Source of the DNA: Mucidula mucida
Taxonomy: Eukaryota > Basidiomycota > Agaricomycetes > Agaricales > Physalacriaceae
NCBI GenBank assembly: GCA_015501055.1
Contig: JADNYV010000095.1
Location: forward strand, 1 to 64,000
DNA length: 64,000 nt
Direction of reading: 5' to 3'
The notes under the pieces were generated by a model. The model was not told where the DNA came from. It saw only the letters and a list, made by a program, of their open reading frames with translations, and did no database searches. The position numbers and the translations under genes were made by a program. This document shows positions 24,050 through 35,673 of the stretch, piece by piece. Position 1 is the stretch's first letter. Each line of letters begins with the position of its first letter.

Positions 24050-25105
24050 CTAAGCTACCCAACCAATCTTGAAGAGCTTGTAACCGCCTTCATCTGCTCT
24101 TCCAACGCCACCTTGCCTCTGTACCTCAGCACGATCAATGATAACCAGCCCTCGATCAGCCTGTGGGAAAACCGCATCGACGGTGCAAGTCATGCCCTCA
24201 TGCCGACCCGTCGAACGCACCGGAATCATCAACCAGAACACACCATCCTTCGCGAGCAGTCGTTCAACACAATTGCGAATCCAAGCAGCGTGCTCGACGT
24301 GGTAAATAACATCGGCCGCGAGAATAACTTCAAATGGACGATCGAGAGGCGCTTCATATGAGGGTGTCTCCCAGTCGAATTTTTGCACAATGACATTCGA
24401 CTTATTAGTCGCGACATTGGCCTGAAGGTTGAACAAGACATCGGGATGGTAGTCCGTCGCGACAATGATTGCAGGGAGGAGTTTTGCGACCGCTATGCTG
24501 AGCATGCCAGTGCCAGCACCCAACTCCAAAATCCGACCTCTCAAATGAAAGTCTGAGGGTGCTGCACACATGCGCTCGGCCAACAAGATTGAACTGGCCC
24601 AACTCTGCAAGCCAACAGATGTGTGGTCGGAGGTGGACAGTGGTGCATCGTTGAGCTCAACGTGGACGTCGTTGGGGAAATGAAATGAACGAACGATAGC
24701 GCACTCCTCTTCTGCACCGGGATCGGCAGCAAATAAGAGGAGAATCTGTGCGGCCTCGTCTACTAGGACTGTGCGTGCCTCGTCCTCTTCAGCCCAAACG
24801 TCCGACCGCGCGATGAATCCAGTGATCCACCGAATGGCAAAATCACGTTCAAAGGGATCTAAGTGGATATTTCCGTCGTCGTCGTCGTCCTCATCCTCCT
24901 CTGCAGATGCATAACCGGAATCTGGCACTAATACATCGTGGATCAACGTGTCGGACTTTCGTACCGGCACGGGTAGAGGCCAGCAAAACTCTCTGAGATT
25001 TGCCAGAGCGACAAGAACAGTCTCTGTGGTGCAAGTACGCAAGCGAGCGAGAGGGGGTAAGAAACCGGAAGGCGGGGTGATTGGTGGGTAATTGTCTATG
25101 GCCAT
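24050..25105 (-). CDS. Class I SAM-dependent methyltransferase, METTL21/EEF-KMT-like family
   Basis: A single uninterrupted exon of 351 aa. The N-terminal 130 residues are poorly conserved, with an acidic run (EEDEDDDDDG, about 69-78). The Rossmann methyltransferase domain starts with GLQSWASSILLAERM, then ILELGAGTGMLSIAVAKLL (motif I, SAM binding), ATDYHPDVL (acidic ribose contact) and VILAADVIYHVEHA (motif post-II). This order and the WASS lead-in fit the Methyltransf_16 family, whose studied members methylate lysines of non-histone proteins such as elongation factors and chaperones. The substrate cannot be told. It is divergent from the Gon7-like gene, with 195 bp between start codons. Confidence 0.9.
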   Translation of the reverse strand: MAIDNYPPITPPSGFLPPLARLRTCTTETVLVALANLREFCWPLPVPVRKSDTLIHDVLVPDSGYASAEEDEDDDDDGNIHLDPFERDFAIRWITGFIARSDVWAEEDEARTVLVDEAAQILLLFAADPGAEEECAIVRSFHFPNDVHVELNDAPLSTSDHTSVGLQSWASSILLAERMCAAPSDFHLRGRILELGAGTGMLSIAVAKLLPAIIVATDYHPDVLFNLQANVATNKSNVIVQKFDWETPSYEAPLDRPFEVILAADVIYHVEHAAWIRNCVERLLAKDGVFWLMIPVRSTGRHEGMTCTVDAVFPQADRGLVIIDRAEVQRQGGVGRADEGGYKLFKIGWVA

Positions 25106-25300
25106 AACTTCTCTAGAGATTTATGGGTATCGTCTATGTCTAAGTTCGTCTAGAAGCGCAGCACGGGTCGTCGAGGGCCCACGCCGCTATATCCCAAGGA
25201 TAGGCATCGTCAAAGTGAGTGTAGGGGGAAAGGATGGAAAACCCGATTTGGAATATTTGTTCCGTTCCGAGGTTGTCGGCTGTTTCCGCACGTTCTTCAA
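25106..25300. promoter_or_regulatory. Shared divergent promoter region
   Basis: 195 bp separating the start codons of the methyltransferase (minus) and the Gon7-like gene (plus). It must contain both promoters. No clear TATA box. Confidence 0.5.
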
Positions 25301-25591
25301 ATGTCGACGCCCATCACGATCAGCTACGATTTGAATCCGCCAGAGAGTGTAGAGACTGAGCTTGTCGAGGCTAAACAGGCGTCATTTACCGTCAGAAAGG
25401 CTCCGGCAGATGGCCATAAGGTGTACTATGCTGCCCTTAGAGACGCCATACAGTTGGCGCGCAATCAGGTTGGCGATGAGCTGACTGCTTGGAGAGATGT
25501 TGTCGGAAAATCCGAGGTAAACATGGAAGCAAGGGTTGCAGACGATGAGGACGAGGAGGAGTTTGAGGAGGAGGGTGGGGATGAGAGTTGA
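25301..25591 (+). CDS. Gon7-like small subunit of the EKC/KEOPS complex
   Basis: A single exon of 96 aa. It reads ISYDLNPPESVETELVEAKQ, then YYAALRDAIQLARNQVGDEL, TAWRDVVG, ending in an acidic tail (DDEDEEEFEEEGGDES). Length, the beta-strand-like N-terminus, the central helix with LTxWRD and the acidic disordered C-terminus match fungal Gon7-family proteins, which cap Kae1 (via Pcc1 in yeast) in the tRNA t6A-forming KEOPS complex. The assignment rests on recall of the family pattern without an alignment, so it is moderate. The frame stays open and the ATG follows a short pyrimidine-rich leader. Confidence 0.6.
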   Translation: MSTPITISYDLNPPESVETELVEAKQASFTVRKAPADGHKVYYAALRDAIQLARNQVGDELTAWRDVVGKSEVNMEARVADDEDEEEFEEEGGDES

Positions 25592-26036
25592 AGGCGAGTA
25601 GGTTTGCTCTAGATTTGCTTACATCGCTGATCGTTACCGTGTAGTCTCGTCGGATTACGAGGCTGGTGCTGCTGTCGTCTGTAATATATCACCAAGTGGG
25701 TAAGCGTCATTCAGAATGTCGGTATGTCTCTAAAGTGATTGCAGCTTTCCAGACGCCTGTGCTCTAAATGTCATCGAATGGACGAGTTTGATTCATCAAA
25801 CTATACTCGACGCGCTGAGCTGAAGCAAATTGTAGTTGCATGCTGGTATCGATAACCCATTTTGGCTGTGAACTGTGTACTACTGCTCTTGAAGTCTTCA
25901 ATAATACCCGTGCATGTGCGGGAAGATCTGGATCGGGCGATCGCTTGCTCAATTTGGGACTTGCCTTTTACAGATGGACTAGCGGCTTCTTTTCCTAATG
26001 TGGCGCAACCTTTCTTCATTCCACCACCACATCACT

Positions 26037-27057
26037 ATGCGTTCCAAGGCCGAGGCCGCCGCCTTTTTCGACGATTGCGAAAGGGAAATGCGAGCCAAGG
26101 ACGCCGGTTGTATCATTTCGGGGTTAATGATGCGCGCCATCAAACGCGAGTCGACAGGTGCGTACACAGCGAATTGTCGCGCCATTTTTGTCTCGCTCAT
26201 GAGCGATTCTCACAGGCATCGATGATTCAGCTCTTACGGTACAAATACGTCTGGATTGTTCATTCAAGTCCACTAATATCGTGAATTGGTAGACAAAGCT
26301 GACCCTACAAACTCCTCTGACGGTATGCATGCGTAAAGGTCTAAAACGACTTCTCATCAGTATGAACAGGAAATCTCCATGAATTTTACCCAGGCGAGTA
26401 AGCCATTCTATATGTCTGGCTGTTTCTTACCATCAAAATCGCAGGACATTCCACATCCTCGGTCAACTGAGTTTGCTGGTACCAATTCTCGAATGAAGAC
26501 GCCCCTCAAGCGGCAGCATGTCCGTACCGTTGCGCCGCAAGCTGATCTACGTCCATAACCTAATCCCAGGACAATGCCGAAGAGGCATTCGACGGACCTC
26601 GTAGGTCGAGTCGTCTCAAGAAACTCAAGGCAAAGAGCGACGCGGCGCGTCATCGCCCATTCCATTATACTTTGCTGTACAGCTAACGTTGCACCTAGGG
26701 CTCCGCTATCAGTCCCATCGAGGGTGGGGAGGCGCGCGCTAGGGACTATACGAAGGTGTGTGGAAGTCAACCTGTCAATATCAATTTCCTGATGCTCTTT
26801 CTACAGACCACACTGTGCCAATCAATCAGTGCAACGTATTTTGTGTGTCATTTTATCTTAAACTTCCTTCGTAGACTGACACGGCCCAGGTTCGTCCCTC
26901 AACGCCAGTCAAGACTTCCCGCAAGTCCACGGTATGTCAGCTCCGAATCACCTCGCAATGTTCATCGCCTAATACCTTCCAGCGCAAGGAAAATCCGCCT
27001 GCTGTGAGCGTCTTCAGATCGCTTGAAACTATGTTGAGAAATTCACGAAGCAAATGA
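26037..27057 (+). CDS. Unknown 195-aa basic nuclear-type protein with KEN box
   Basis: Ten short exons splice into one frame: 26037-26157, 26216-26238, 26293-26322, 26361-26393, 26445-26519, 26570-26648, 26683-26755, 26807-26828, 26875-26931 and 26983-27057. The sum (588 nt) is exactly 196 codons, which is my main evidence because no frame is long by itself. The N-terminus is helical (EAAAFFDDCEREMRAKDAG, MMRAIKRES). The rest is disordered and basic (PRRSSRLKKLKAKSD) with proline-directed sites (RPSTPVKTSRKST) and a final KENPP KEN box. One intron uses a GC donor (26394) and one is only 34 nt, so exon 6/7 edges are tentative. The build suggests a chromatin or cell-cycle factor; I do not recognise it. 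Confidence 0.55.
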
Positions 27058-27548
27058 CAGAAGTCCTATTCCAGTCTTGGGGCGAGTGTCTTCCTCTCCG
27101 GAACATTCTTTAGTCTAAACTTGTGCAGATGTATTCCTTGCGTTCTCGCGGTCGCAAGAGTTTGCCAGTTGCCACGAATGAAAACATTGGCGCCACTTCC
27201 AGCACGCATTACACAGGCTGAACATTGTCTGGTGTGCAATGATCATCAAGCTGTTAACCTATCCCTCCAAGTCATCACATGAACTATCATACATACAGCA
27301 ACAACGACGATTTATTCCTTTTGATGCGGGTTTTTGGATATGTAATCGACAAGAATTCTCTCAAAGTCCTCCCGGAGAGCTCTCAAAACATCGAGAGGTA
27401 AGTCCGGTGGCGGTGTCCATGGCACGATGCGCCCATGTGAATCAGGGAGAAACAAGTCCAGCTTCATGAGAGTCCGCAATTTCGCACATGCATAACAGAT
27501 TTTCCTCGGAACGCAGATGTATTGGCTTATGGTCTGTACACATGCTGA
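27058..27548. other. No supported gene
   Basis: Only short frames. The exon-like piece at 27058-27110 could extend the preceding gene if the last donor (GTGAGC at about 27004) is used. Confidence 0.35.
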
Positions 27549-29056
27549 TCAGTGATGTGATGTTTCGCTAAAGGCGCGTACCATTTGAGTCAAGTTCCGT
27601 AAAAGGTGCGATCTCTCTGGAGTGAGGTGCCCTGACTCCGGAGGGCAGAAAAGGGTTATGAAGCACGCCTCTCCGTGAACACGTCCGCGAAATTCTGCAG
27701 GTGGTGATGTAAATCGCTTTTCAAGCTCTGGAATTCTTTCCTCCGGCGAGAGAGTCGAAAACGCCGAGGCGGATAAACGGGGTGAGATTGACTTGAAAAT
27801 GACGACGGGATCCGTCATGGCTTTTGCTGATGGCCCAAGGATGCTAAGTTGAATCAGGTAGAATTTGGGTAGGTTCGAGCTAGTAGGTAGATGCTTCTCC
27901 CAGTAGTGAGCGAGCATCCTGGCTGAAATGTTCCAAACCGTGACTGCTTTCCAGGCCTGCATGATGTGATGTGAGTCTTCCTGTATTGGAACCTCCACAT
28001 CGAATCCTGCGTGTGCGATGTGCTGATAAATCATAAATGGGGCCTGAAGTCGACGGCGGAGGCACACCTGCATGTTTACCAGAATCCTGCTGAGAATCTT
28101 GTCCTCTGCGACAAGCAATATCATCGAAGTGGTTCTTAATGGAGGCAATATTGAAAAGCTGTCGAACGCCGTCACAGTCCAAGTAGAGGTTTAGTAGAAA
28201 CAGGGCATTATTGATGTCGTTCAGGATCTCCGGAGCCACCTTTGCGAACGCGTACTGTTGGTGAAATCTTGGGATGCAAGTCTGGAGCTGTAGAAAGGGG
28301 CCACAGAACGACCATGCCCAACTGCACACTGTTGTTGGGGAAAACAGGAATTCTGTCCATCCATCGTTCTGCCTACTGGGAATGCCATCATGCGTAAGTT
28401 GTCGATGGAGTTGTCCGGGAGCCCGTACGTATTGCTCTTCCACCTCGTCTCCGTCTAGGAGGTTCCAATCCTCGAAAAATGAAGAGATCGATTTGCGCGC
28501 GCCGCTGATATTGAGGGCTTGTTGATATCTGTAGAGAACCTTTGGGAAACAGGAGAGAAAGATAACGCGTTGGAGTTGAGAGACACGGTTTTTGTAGTCG
28601 AGGGAAGTGAGGTATAGTGCTTGCATTAGATCGGAGCTGTGTGCATGGAGAGATCTATCTGGTCTGAGGAGGGAATCAGCTCTTTCTATCGATGCTCGCA
28701 ATTACTTACCGTGCGTCTTTTTCGAGCTCATCCAAACCCTTCAAAGAGGGCATGACTTCTGCAAGATTCCAGCTAACCTTGTCAGACTCAGAACTGTTTG
28801 CGCTATGGGTGCCAGCCTGGGAGTCCACCGCCATGAGAACCAGACCATCGAGACCCGATTGTCCAGACACTGCGACAGCGTCCTCTGCTTCTTCCCCATA
28901 ACATCCACGGGTTAGGAGTGTTGATAGAGCGGTGTACAATTTAACAGTGTTATCGGAACGGGATTTATTCGCTTCTCCTCCAGGGACATAATGCACGTCG
29001 GAAAGAATGGTCGTCAGAGAGCGAATATCACGTTCTAAAGCACTTCGTTCACTCAT
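27549..29056 (-). CDS. Hypothetical protein of about 465 aa
   Basis: Exon 1 29056-28710 and exon 2 28663-28168 join cleanly (DAR then PDRSLHAHS). A third exon, 28103-27549 (or from 28067), continues in the next frame with RILVNMQVCLRRRLQAPFMI and ends at a stop. The intron between exons 2 and 3 (GTTCGA donor) is needed to change frame. The protein is mainly helical, with Leu-rich stretches (VSQLQRVIFLSCFPKVLYRY, LNDINNALFLLNLYLDCDG) and no motif I can name; no signal peptide or clear membrane segment. Its 5' end faces the DUF6535 gene (206 bp between start codons). Real gene likely, function unknown. Confidence 0.65.
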
Positions 29057-29262
29057 GACTTGTGTGGCGGCGCTTGCAAGCTGAGTCTGACCAGATAGGG
29101 GCTTGTGATCGAAAATGATCGCCGGACTCGCCGGACCGCTTTAGCCCTTAACATTATAACTGTCATGATCAAGCGCTGACATGGCGCCTGCCTGGCGCTG
29201 CCAGGCTGTACGACTTCACATTAACCTTGCCTTTATCCCGCTGTGTTCAACGCTTAACCGTC

Positions 29263-32200
29263 ATGTCTGAGACGCCCAGCGTCGATGGTCCTCTGCCAAC
29301 GAATATACCTCTACCTCCATCTTCGGTGGATCTCCCGACTGACGTAGCAGCTGAACACAAAGCCGCTGCTTCAGAAAATGATATGAATGCTGCTGTACTT
29401 GATGGAGGATCTGTTGATACCGCTCCAGTCCTCTCATCTCGAAGTGGCAGCGAGAATGGAGCTAGTGGTCAGAGGGAAATGTCTGCTTCCTTGCCTCCTT
29501 CCCCAGTGTCTCCATCCACGCGCCTTTCAAGCCGCGTGGAAGCCTCAAAGGACCTGGAGGCTCCCTGGGACTCAGAGGACGACAATGTCAGTACGACAAA
29601 CAAGGAACCTGTTAATACTTCCTCATTCAACCGCCCAGGCGTCGCAGACGCAAGAAAAAGGTCTTTGGTCTAGAAACTATGGGCGGTGTCAGTAACAGTG
29701 AGTTTCGACCATTTGAGGTATACGAACGGGCTTGACCGATTGCAACAGTTGTTGATCCTCTCGATTACGAACAGAAATACGCCCCGGACCCAATTAATGA
29801 GGAAACTGCGCCGAACGCTCGTGTATGGAGAATGTGCGCCGACGAATTTGCCATACTCGACGGGGACTTGTCAGAAGATGCTAGAGACACTGTCGATGTA
29901 CTTCTCGTATTTGTGCGTCTTCTTCATTCGCCTCGTAGGTTATCATGTGGACTTCTTCCCAGGCTGGTCTATTTTCAGCTGTTGTCACGACATTTCTCGT
30001 TCAAGTGTCTACGCAACTGCAGCCTGATTATGTTCAGTTGTCCTCCTCCATCATGTACGAACTGTTAGTTGTGCAACGTATGATCGGGAATGGGTCATCC
30101 GTTGATATCAACCCGATCGTGCCATCCCCTGATGCACCATTTCATCCCGCGCGTGAAGTTGTTTGGGTAAACGGGCTGTGGTACACCAGCTTATCTCTTA
30201 GTTTGGTGACCGCTCTCGTCGCTTCACTCGCGAAACAATGGCTGCACCAGTATATGGCAATGTCATCTGGGAGCGCGCGCGAGCGTTGCCTTATTCGTCA
30301 GTACCGTTGCGATGGATATTATCAATGGGGCATCCCATTCATCATCGGCGCGCTACCAGTTCTCTTGCATATGTCGCTGGGTCTATTCTTTGCAGGCTTG
30401 ACAGTGTATCTTGTTCAACTCTATTTCCCCCTCGCGATCCTCGCCTGTTCACTTGCGGGATGACTTATGCTGGCTATTTCGCTAGTCACGTACTCTCTGC
30501 GCTGAATCCGCAGTGCCCCTACAAAACCCCTTTATCCAACGTTCTGTTTGTTCTCAAACATCGTGCCCTAGCCTTACTCAAAGACACACTTCTCGTGTTC
30601 TTTGACACATCTTTGTCGCCGTTGAAATATGTTGCTCGCTTGGTTTACCATGCCTTGCCAGATTTTGATCCATCTCGGTCACTCCGTGAGGCAGAATCTG
30701 CCCAGATCCGAAGTATGCCCGGATATGCCGTTGATGTCCTGAGTTCATTGAGTAGGACCACGGCAAACAACACGGCGCGGAGCCTGATTCTTCAAGCACT
30801 CGGTGGATTCCCAGAAATCTATGCGCCACAAATACGTCTTGCTGAGGGGTTGACTTTGACCGCCACCGACGTGGACGAAGTGTATCGCCTGGTTCGCCAG
30901 CTCAATGGCGTCGACGACGAGAAATATCAAGCGCACGCTGACAAGCTTGAACGGATTTTGAGGACGGCCGTAATCACAAAGTCGCGTTTGTCCACTCAGG
31001 ATCCGCAGGATATGCCTTCACTGGTATTAACGTCACCTAAACTCATTGCCTCGGCCGCTTCCGCGTTCTGGCACTTCGAAATTAGTCCCGAAGTCGTTCG
31101 AATTGTTCAAAGCACGCGTCTCCTCCTCCACCCTCTAGTTTGGTTGAGACTGCTCACAAAAATATTCGATACAAATCACCCTGTGACGATAACGGCTGAT
31201 GAACCTGGGAGGGTTTCACGTTTCTTTCACTATTATATAGTTCTGCACCCTACGACACACTCCGTCAACCGAGAGCTGAGCGACCTCGGAAATGCTGTCA
31301 CCTATACAGATATTTTTGGTACCCGTACATTCGAACGGGTGATGCTGGATGTGCTACACAATAAACTAGCACTGAAACGCTTCGATTACTGGTCACAGGG
31401 TGGTGCTCCTCCAAAGATTTTCAAGGTTCTTGGACGCATCCAGGCGAACATGGGCGTTCGAATTCGAACGACCCTTCTGAACTACTATTGCTTTATGGTC
31501 ACGCATGAAGACTTGTACGAAAACCTCGATTTTGAGTCAATCCAGGACGTGATTACCGAAGTCCTCATACAATGTCGTGTCGAGGATCACAGCTTTGCCG
31601 AATTCAATATCCTCTTGTGGACACTCGTTCCTCTTTTCACCGAGCTCGATCTCCCTCGGAGCTGGAGCGACCTTGACCATGTCCGTCAGGATGCACTACA
31701 ACTCGTCATGGACAAATTCGAGGATCACCAGGACCTATGTCTCTTTCATGGGGGATGGTTCTCTCGTTTGTTCATCTCGTCATTACTTGAACCAGTGATC
31801 AGCTGGCCAAAGACTTCACCTTCCGTGGGTGATGCGTGGCAGTACATGTTGCCCGCGCTCACGATGGTGGAAACCGGCATCATTGCAGGCCTTCCTGAGG
31901 CATTCGAACACATTCGCTCAAATAATCTCCTGCGCCTTCTGTTCCCTTACCATCGATACCATCCTGTTTCCTCTCTCTTGACGCGTTATATCACACTGAG
32001 CTTAGATTCAGGAATGCTGAACAGTGACCAGCGGAGGCTTCACTGGCAATATATCTCAACGGGTCAGCACTTGGCACGGGTGACTGTACTTGTTCTCTCG
32101 CTTCCGTCTAACTTCGAATATGCCGTTGCTCCGAAGACCCAGCCGGACATGTACAGGACGCTCCTGAACATATTTTCCGGTCGCCGGGGCGAGCTGGATA

Positions 32201-32484
32201 CAGAGGCTTGGACTTATGTCAAAGACTTGATAACCATTTTCCTGGACTGTGAGGATCACTGGCGGTTCCAGTCCTATTGGTCAAATTTGATGATATTCGA
32301 CAAAGTTTCGCTGGTGCTGCGTGATCTGAACGACATCGAGAAAAGTCAATTGCGGGAGCAGCTGCGCGAACGTTGGCAGTTGTTCAGCAGCAATCTAGAT
32401 CGCATGCGCAAACAGGATCGGCCGCGGGCCACCGAGATGGAGATGGTTGAAGCTCTCAGTCAGGACAGCGAGTCTTCACTTTAA
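29263..32484 (+). CDS. DUF6535-type multi-pass membrane protein
   Basis: Exons 29263-29697, 29749-29912 and 29963-32484. After a Ser/Pro-rich acidic N-terminus comes the DUF6535 hallmark: the segment LSEDARDTVDVLLVF, then AGLFSAVVTTFLVQVSTQLQ, then SLSLSLVTALVASLAKQWLH and GIPFIIGALPVLLHMSLGLF, giving three to four transmembrane helices, then LNPQCPYKTPLS. The remaining ~650 residues are a soluble helical domain of no known function. This family is expanded in Agaricomycetes. The frame breaks at about 29635 and 30458, each as one base missing from a C or G run. The 748-aa downstream frame is otherwise intact, so I treat it as one gene. The ATG is in TCATGTCTG. Confidence 0.85.
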
Positions 32485-32884
32485 CCCAGTAGGTCTGCTG
32501 ACGGCTACTGGTTCATTTTACACGAACGTCACGATTAACACTGATATTTATTGGGTTAGCTTCACTGTAACTACGGTCATCTGATGTCGACGATAACAGT
32601 AGACCTTGACAAGAGAGAAAGCGCCTGTATCATGACGAGCACCTCGGAAATTTAGATATCACTTAGTAGAGCATTTCCTGGCTGAGTGGTTCGTCCCGAA
32701 CTAAACAATATGGAAAATTCTGCATCCCGAAAGTTTCTATTCATGCGGCGACCTTCAAGAAGCGGATGACATATCGTAACATTGGAATTTAGTGTAAGAT
32801 ACACAATGCCTATAGTATGTGTGTGGAGCGTGCGGGGTTTCCATCAAAGATTTAACTGTAAATCAACATAAAAAAAGGCGCGCT
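32485..32884. other. Intergenic, AT-rich
   Basis: 400 bp between the convergent ends of the DUF6535 gene and the Pif1-family helicase gene. No gene is seen; probably the two 3' UTRs. Confidence 0.5.
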
Positions 32885-35011
32885 TTAGGCTGTCCCGACG
32901 GTCTGTAAGGATTTACTCCACTCGATGACTTTCTGATGTGCCATGACCTGTGACTTTTATGAGGGCCGGCCCAGTGACTAGGTAGGAGATTGAGCAAACC
33001 TTTTTGCGGTTAAATCCGACGACTTGAAGGCCTTCTATAGAAGAAGCTCGAGAAAGGGCAACATAACTTTGACCTGGACGTGGCGTTAGTGATGAGAAGA
33101 AATTGTGTGAAGAACGTGATACCTCGTTCGAAGACTTTCGTAAGATCCACCTTCAGACGATGTAGCGTCTGTCCCTGACTCTTGTGAATCGACATGGCCC
33201 ACGCAAGAATGAGAGGACTGTAAAACAAGTCAGACCTGCCAATAGGACTGTCAATGAAAATCGTACATCTGCACTCTACGGGCAAGGACCTTGCCCTCGG
33301 TATCCTCGACCGTAAATTCGTCACGTTTCAACAGAACCGCTTCCGTCTGAAGCTCCCCGATAGACCCAGGGACGCTGTACTGGAACAAAACCAGCGGAAA
33401 CCGTTCGTCGTCTTTCTTTGTGGGCTTCCTGTCAACCACTTGATTCTCCGGATCCGCTTTGATCTCCGAAACAAGGACTGGTTTTCCCTCATCGTTCAAC
33501 TTCACATGCCTAAGCAACGCCCCATTCTTCTTGGAGTCCTTTGGCTTCGCGCCAGCGCTGATTGACGAAAGGGGTTTGCGAGTTGGGCCAGCCGTTGAGA
33601 CCAATTCCCACGACCTAAAGAAACCGACGACCTTTCCTATAAGACCATTTACGAGTACTTCGTCAACATTTTTGATGAGCATGACCTGAGCTCCAAGCTT
33701 GAGTTCTACCGTGGGCTCTGCAAGCAGGTTCTCAAGTGCATGAAGTTTCTCGCCAGTGTCCGTCGATGTGTAGGTCCACAGCTGAGCGGGAAGGCCGTCT
33801 AGTCGCTCGTGGTTGGCCTTTGCAACGGCGTGGCGATGAGGGAAGAGTTCGGTGGGTAATATTTCTGTCATTCGTCGGCGAGCTTGCGTTAAGGCCTGAG
33901 TAGGTGTCACTGTTGCTTGTTGAGATGTGGTTGGTTCAATGTATAGGGGCGCTAGCGGTTTCGAGAGACTAGTAAAGAGTTCGGCGGCGTCGTGGCTAGG
34001 TTCGCCATGTCGAAGTGAGTTGAGGGCGTCAATGAGGCCTATAACAGTGTGAGATAAGGCCAGTTGACAAGAAAACGGCGGAAGACAATTACGTTGATCC
34101 TTTTGGCGATAAACTTTGACGAGATTGACTGTGCAGTCCAAGGTCTCTTTCCAAGCAGAGGACTCAAACGCAAAATAGGGTTCGATTGAACCTCTGGTGA
34201 CCGGAGGAAGCTGGAAGAAATCGCCAGTGATCACAATCTCAGTCAAACGTTAGCCTATAAGTCTGCGTTGAGATAAAATAATCACCTGTAGGCCACCGAA
34301 CGGCTTGCTAGTCTTCTTTCGAAGTCTTGCCGCAATCTGAGCTAGCCTATTAAAAAGATGCCCGTCGACCATAGAGACTACTACAATGAGCTTCCCAACC
34401 TTTAAAGTATTCAATAGCGTACCTTCGTCGATGATTAAGACTTTGGCTTGCTTCCAACGCTGATGAGCAGGCCTGCAGGTCTTGATACATTTGATGAGGT
34501 TGTCCATGTCGTCGACAGTAGGCGCTACAGCACCCCAGGCATGTATCGTTTGTCCTGAGAATCTGTGTCAGCTCACAATGGCGGATGTCATTGGTTAACC
34601 GTACCTCCAATATTGGATGCCGCCATAGCGGTGCTCGCAGTGATGGCGACTGCTTCTGGGTGTTTCGCATACTTTTTACGAAGACCAGTTATTATCGCCC
34701 GAAGTAGCAGGGACTTGCCGGTTCCTATCAAGCGTTCAGTGCCAAAGTTGGAATAAGCCCCGAGATATCGAACCTGCAGCTCCGGTGAAGAAGACGTTCT
34801 GCTCCTGATCGACAACCATACGAAGAACTCGTGTTTGTTCTGGACTGAGGGAGACATGCGCGATGGAGTGACTCTCGGAGTCCTCAGAAGCTTTAACAAC
34901 TGCAATCGGGGCAGAGAAAAACGAGTCAAGCGTTTGCCGTGGTTTCTTGTTGATTCGGGCCGTTGTCGTGGAGGTCGATGCCTTTCGTTTACGCTCAGAT
35001 GCTGGAGTCAT
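32885..35011 (-). CDS. PIF1: Pif1-family 5'-3' DNA helicase
   Basis: Nine exons (35011-34774, 34724-34605, 34554-34423, 34377-34286, 34237-34093, 34038-33267, 33217-33123, 33073-33000, 32947-32885) give 576 aa with exact frame. Superfamily 1B helicase motifs in order: Walker [14 protein letters not shown] (about 76-88), QTIHAW (Pif1 signature start), Walker [50 protein letters not shown] and [17 protein letters not shown]. The N-terminus is basic and disordered (SERKRKAS) and has a PIP-like QTLDSFF at about residue 25. Pif1 helicases unwind G-quadruplexes and R-loops and act in mitochondria and nucleus. No long Helitron-type extension is present, so a host housekeeping copy is likelier than a transposon helicase. 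An upstream in-frame ATG (35293) is less likely. Confidence 0.93.
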
Positions 35012-35413
35012 AGGGTAATATTGCTGGGGGTAAAGGGGAAGGAGGGGGGCGCGTCCTATTGTATTGCATTGACTGGTGATGGTCTGTATCAGAGGTGGAC
35101 TGGCGCACGTGAGCGAGGGCAAAACTAGTAGGCGGAGCTCGGGCCGATAATTCAAACCATTGTTTGCTCCAGGTTTGCTCTTAGTTTTTCCTTGTTTTGC
35201 TCGTTTGTGAGCATTGTTCTTTACTGGGTGATTCAACGAAATCAAATCGATTGCATGCACTCTCCTGACTCCAGCGCGGATCCGGAAGGCCAAACGCTAT
35301 GCCACACCCGGAATTCTTGCATTTTCCTCCTCAGAATGACACACAAATTTGTGGCAATGAACCTCAATGAACGCGTACTTACGCGTTAACTGATCCGGCA
35401 CCTATCTCCTATA

Positions 35414-35601
35414 ATGTCCTCGGCTACATCCGCGATTGGTCCAGATAAAACGACACTCAGACTATATCGATGGTACGATGAGGTGAGTCCGTCTCAAACG
35501 GCCGCTCGACTTCAGATAGTAGCACCCAGGTTGTGGCCCTTTTTCGCACGTTGTTCTTCTTAATGACAATGATGTTCATTGTAAGCAGCACACGTTCATA
35601 A
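35414..35601 (+). CDS. Small intron-containing membrane protein (46 aa)
   Basis: Exon 35414-35482 (MSSATSAIGPDK, then LYRWYDE) is followed by a perfect donor GTGAGT, a 47-bp intron ending CACCCAG, and exon 35530-35601 (VVALFRTLFFLMTMMFIVSS, then TRS and stop). The result is one amphipathic/transmembrane helix at about residues 24-42 behind a basic-aromatic stretch. It looks like the tiny accessory subunits of mitochondrial complexes, but I cannot match it to one. It sits between the Pif1-family gene (divergent, 400 bp) and the oxygenase gene (convergent, 72 bp). The phase-0 intron with consensus ends is the main reason to believe it. Confidence 0.5.
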
Positions 35602-35673
35602 TCACAATACGATCTCATGAATTCTTCTGGTAGTACAAAGGTTTACAAAACATCGGTTTGCCGAAAATACAGC

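Noticed and set aside
32885..35011. Helitron transposon (helicase present)
   Set aside because: The protein has only the Pif1-type helicase core, with nine introns; no Rep nuclease motif (HUH) and no Helitron-like ends (TC...CTRR with hairpin) were seen.
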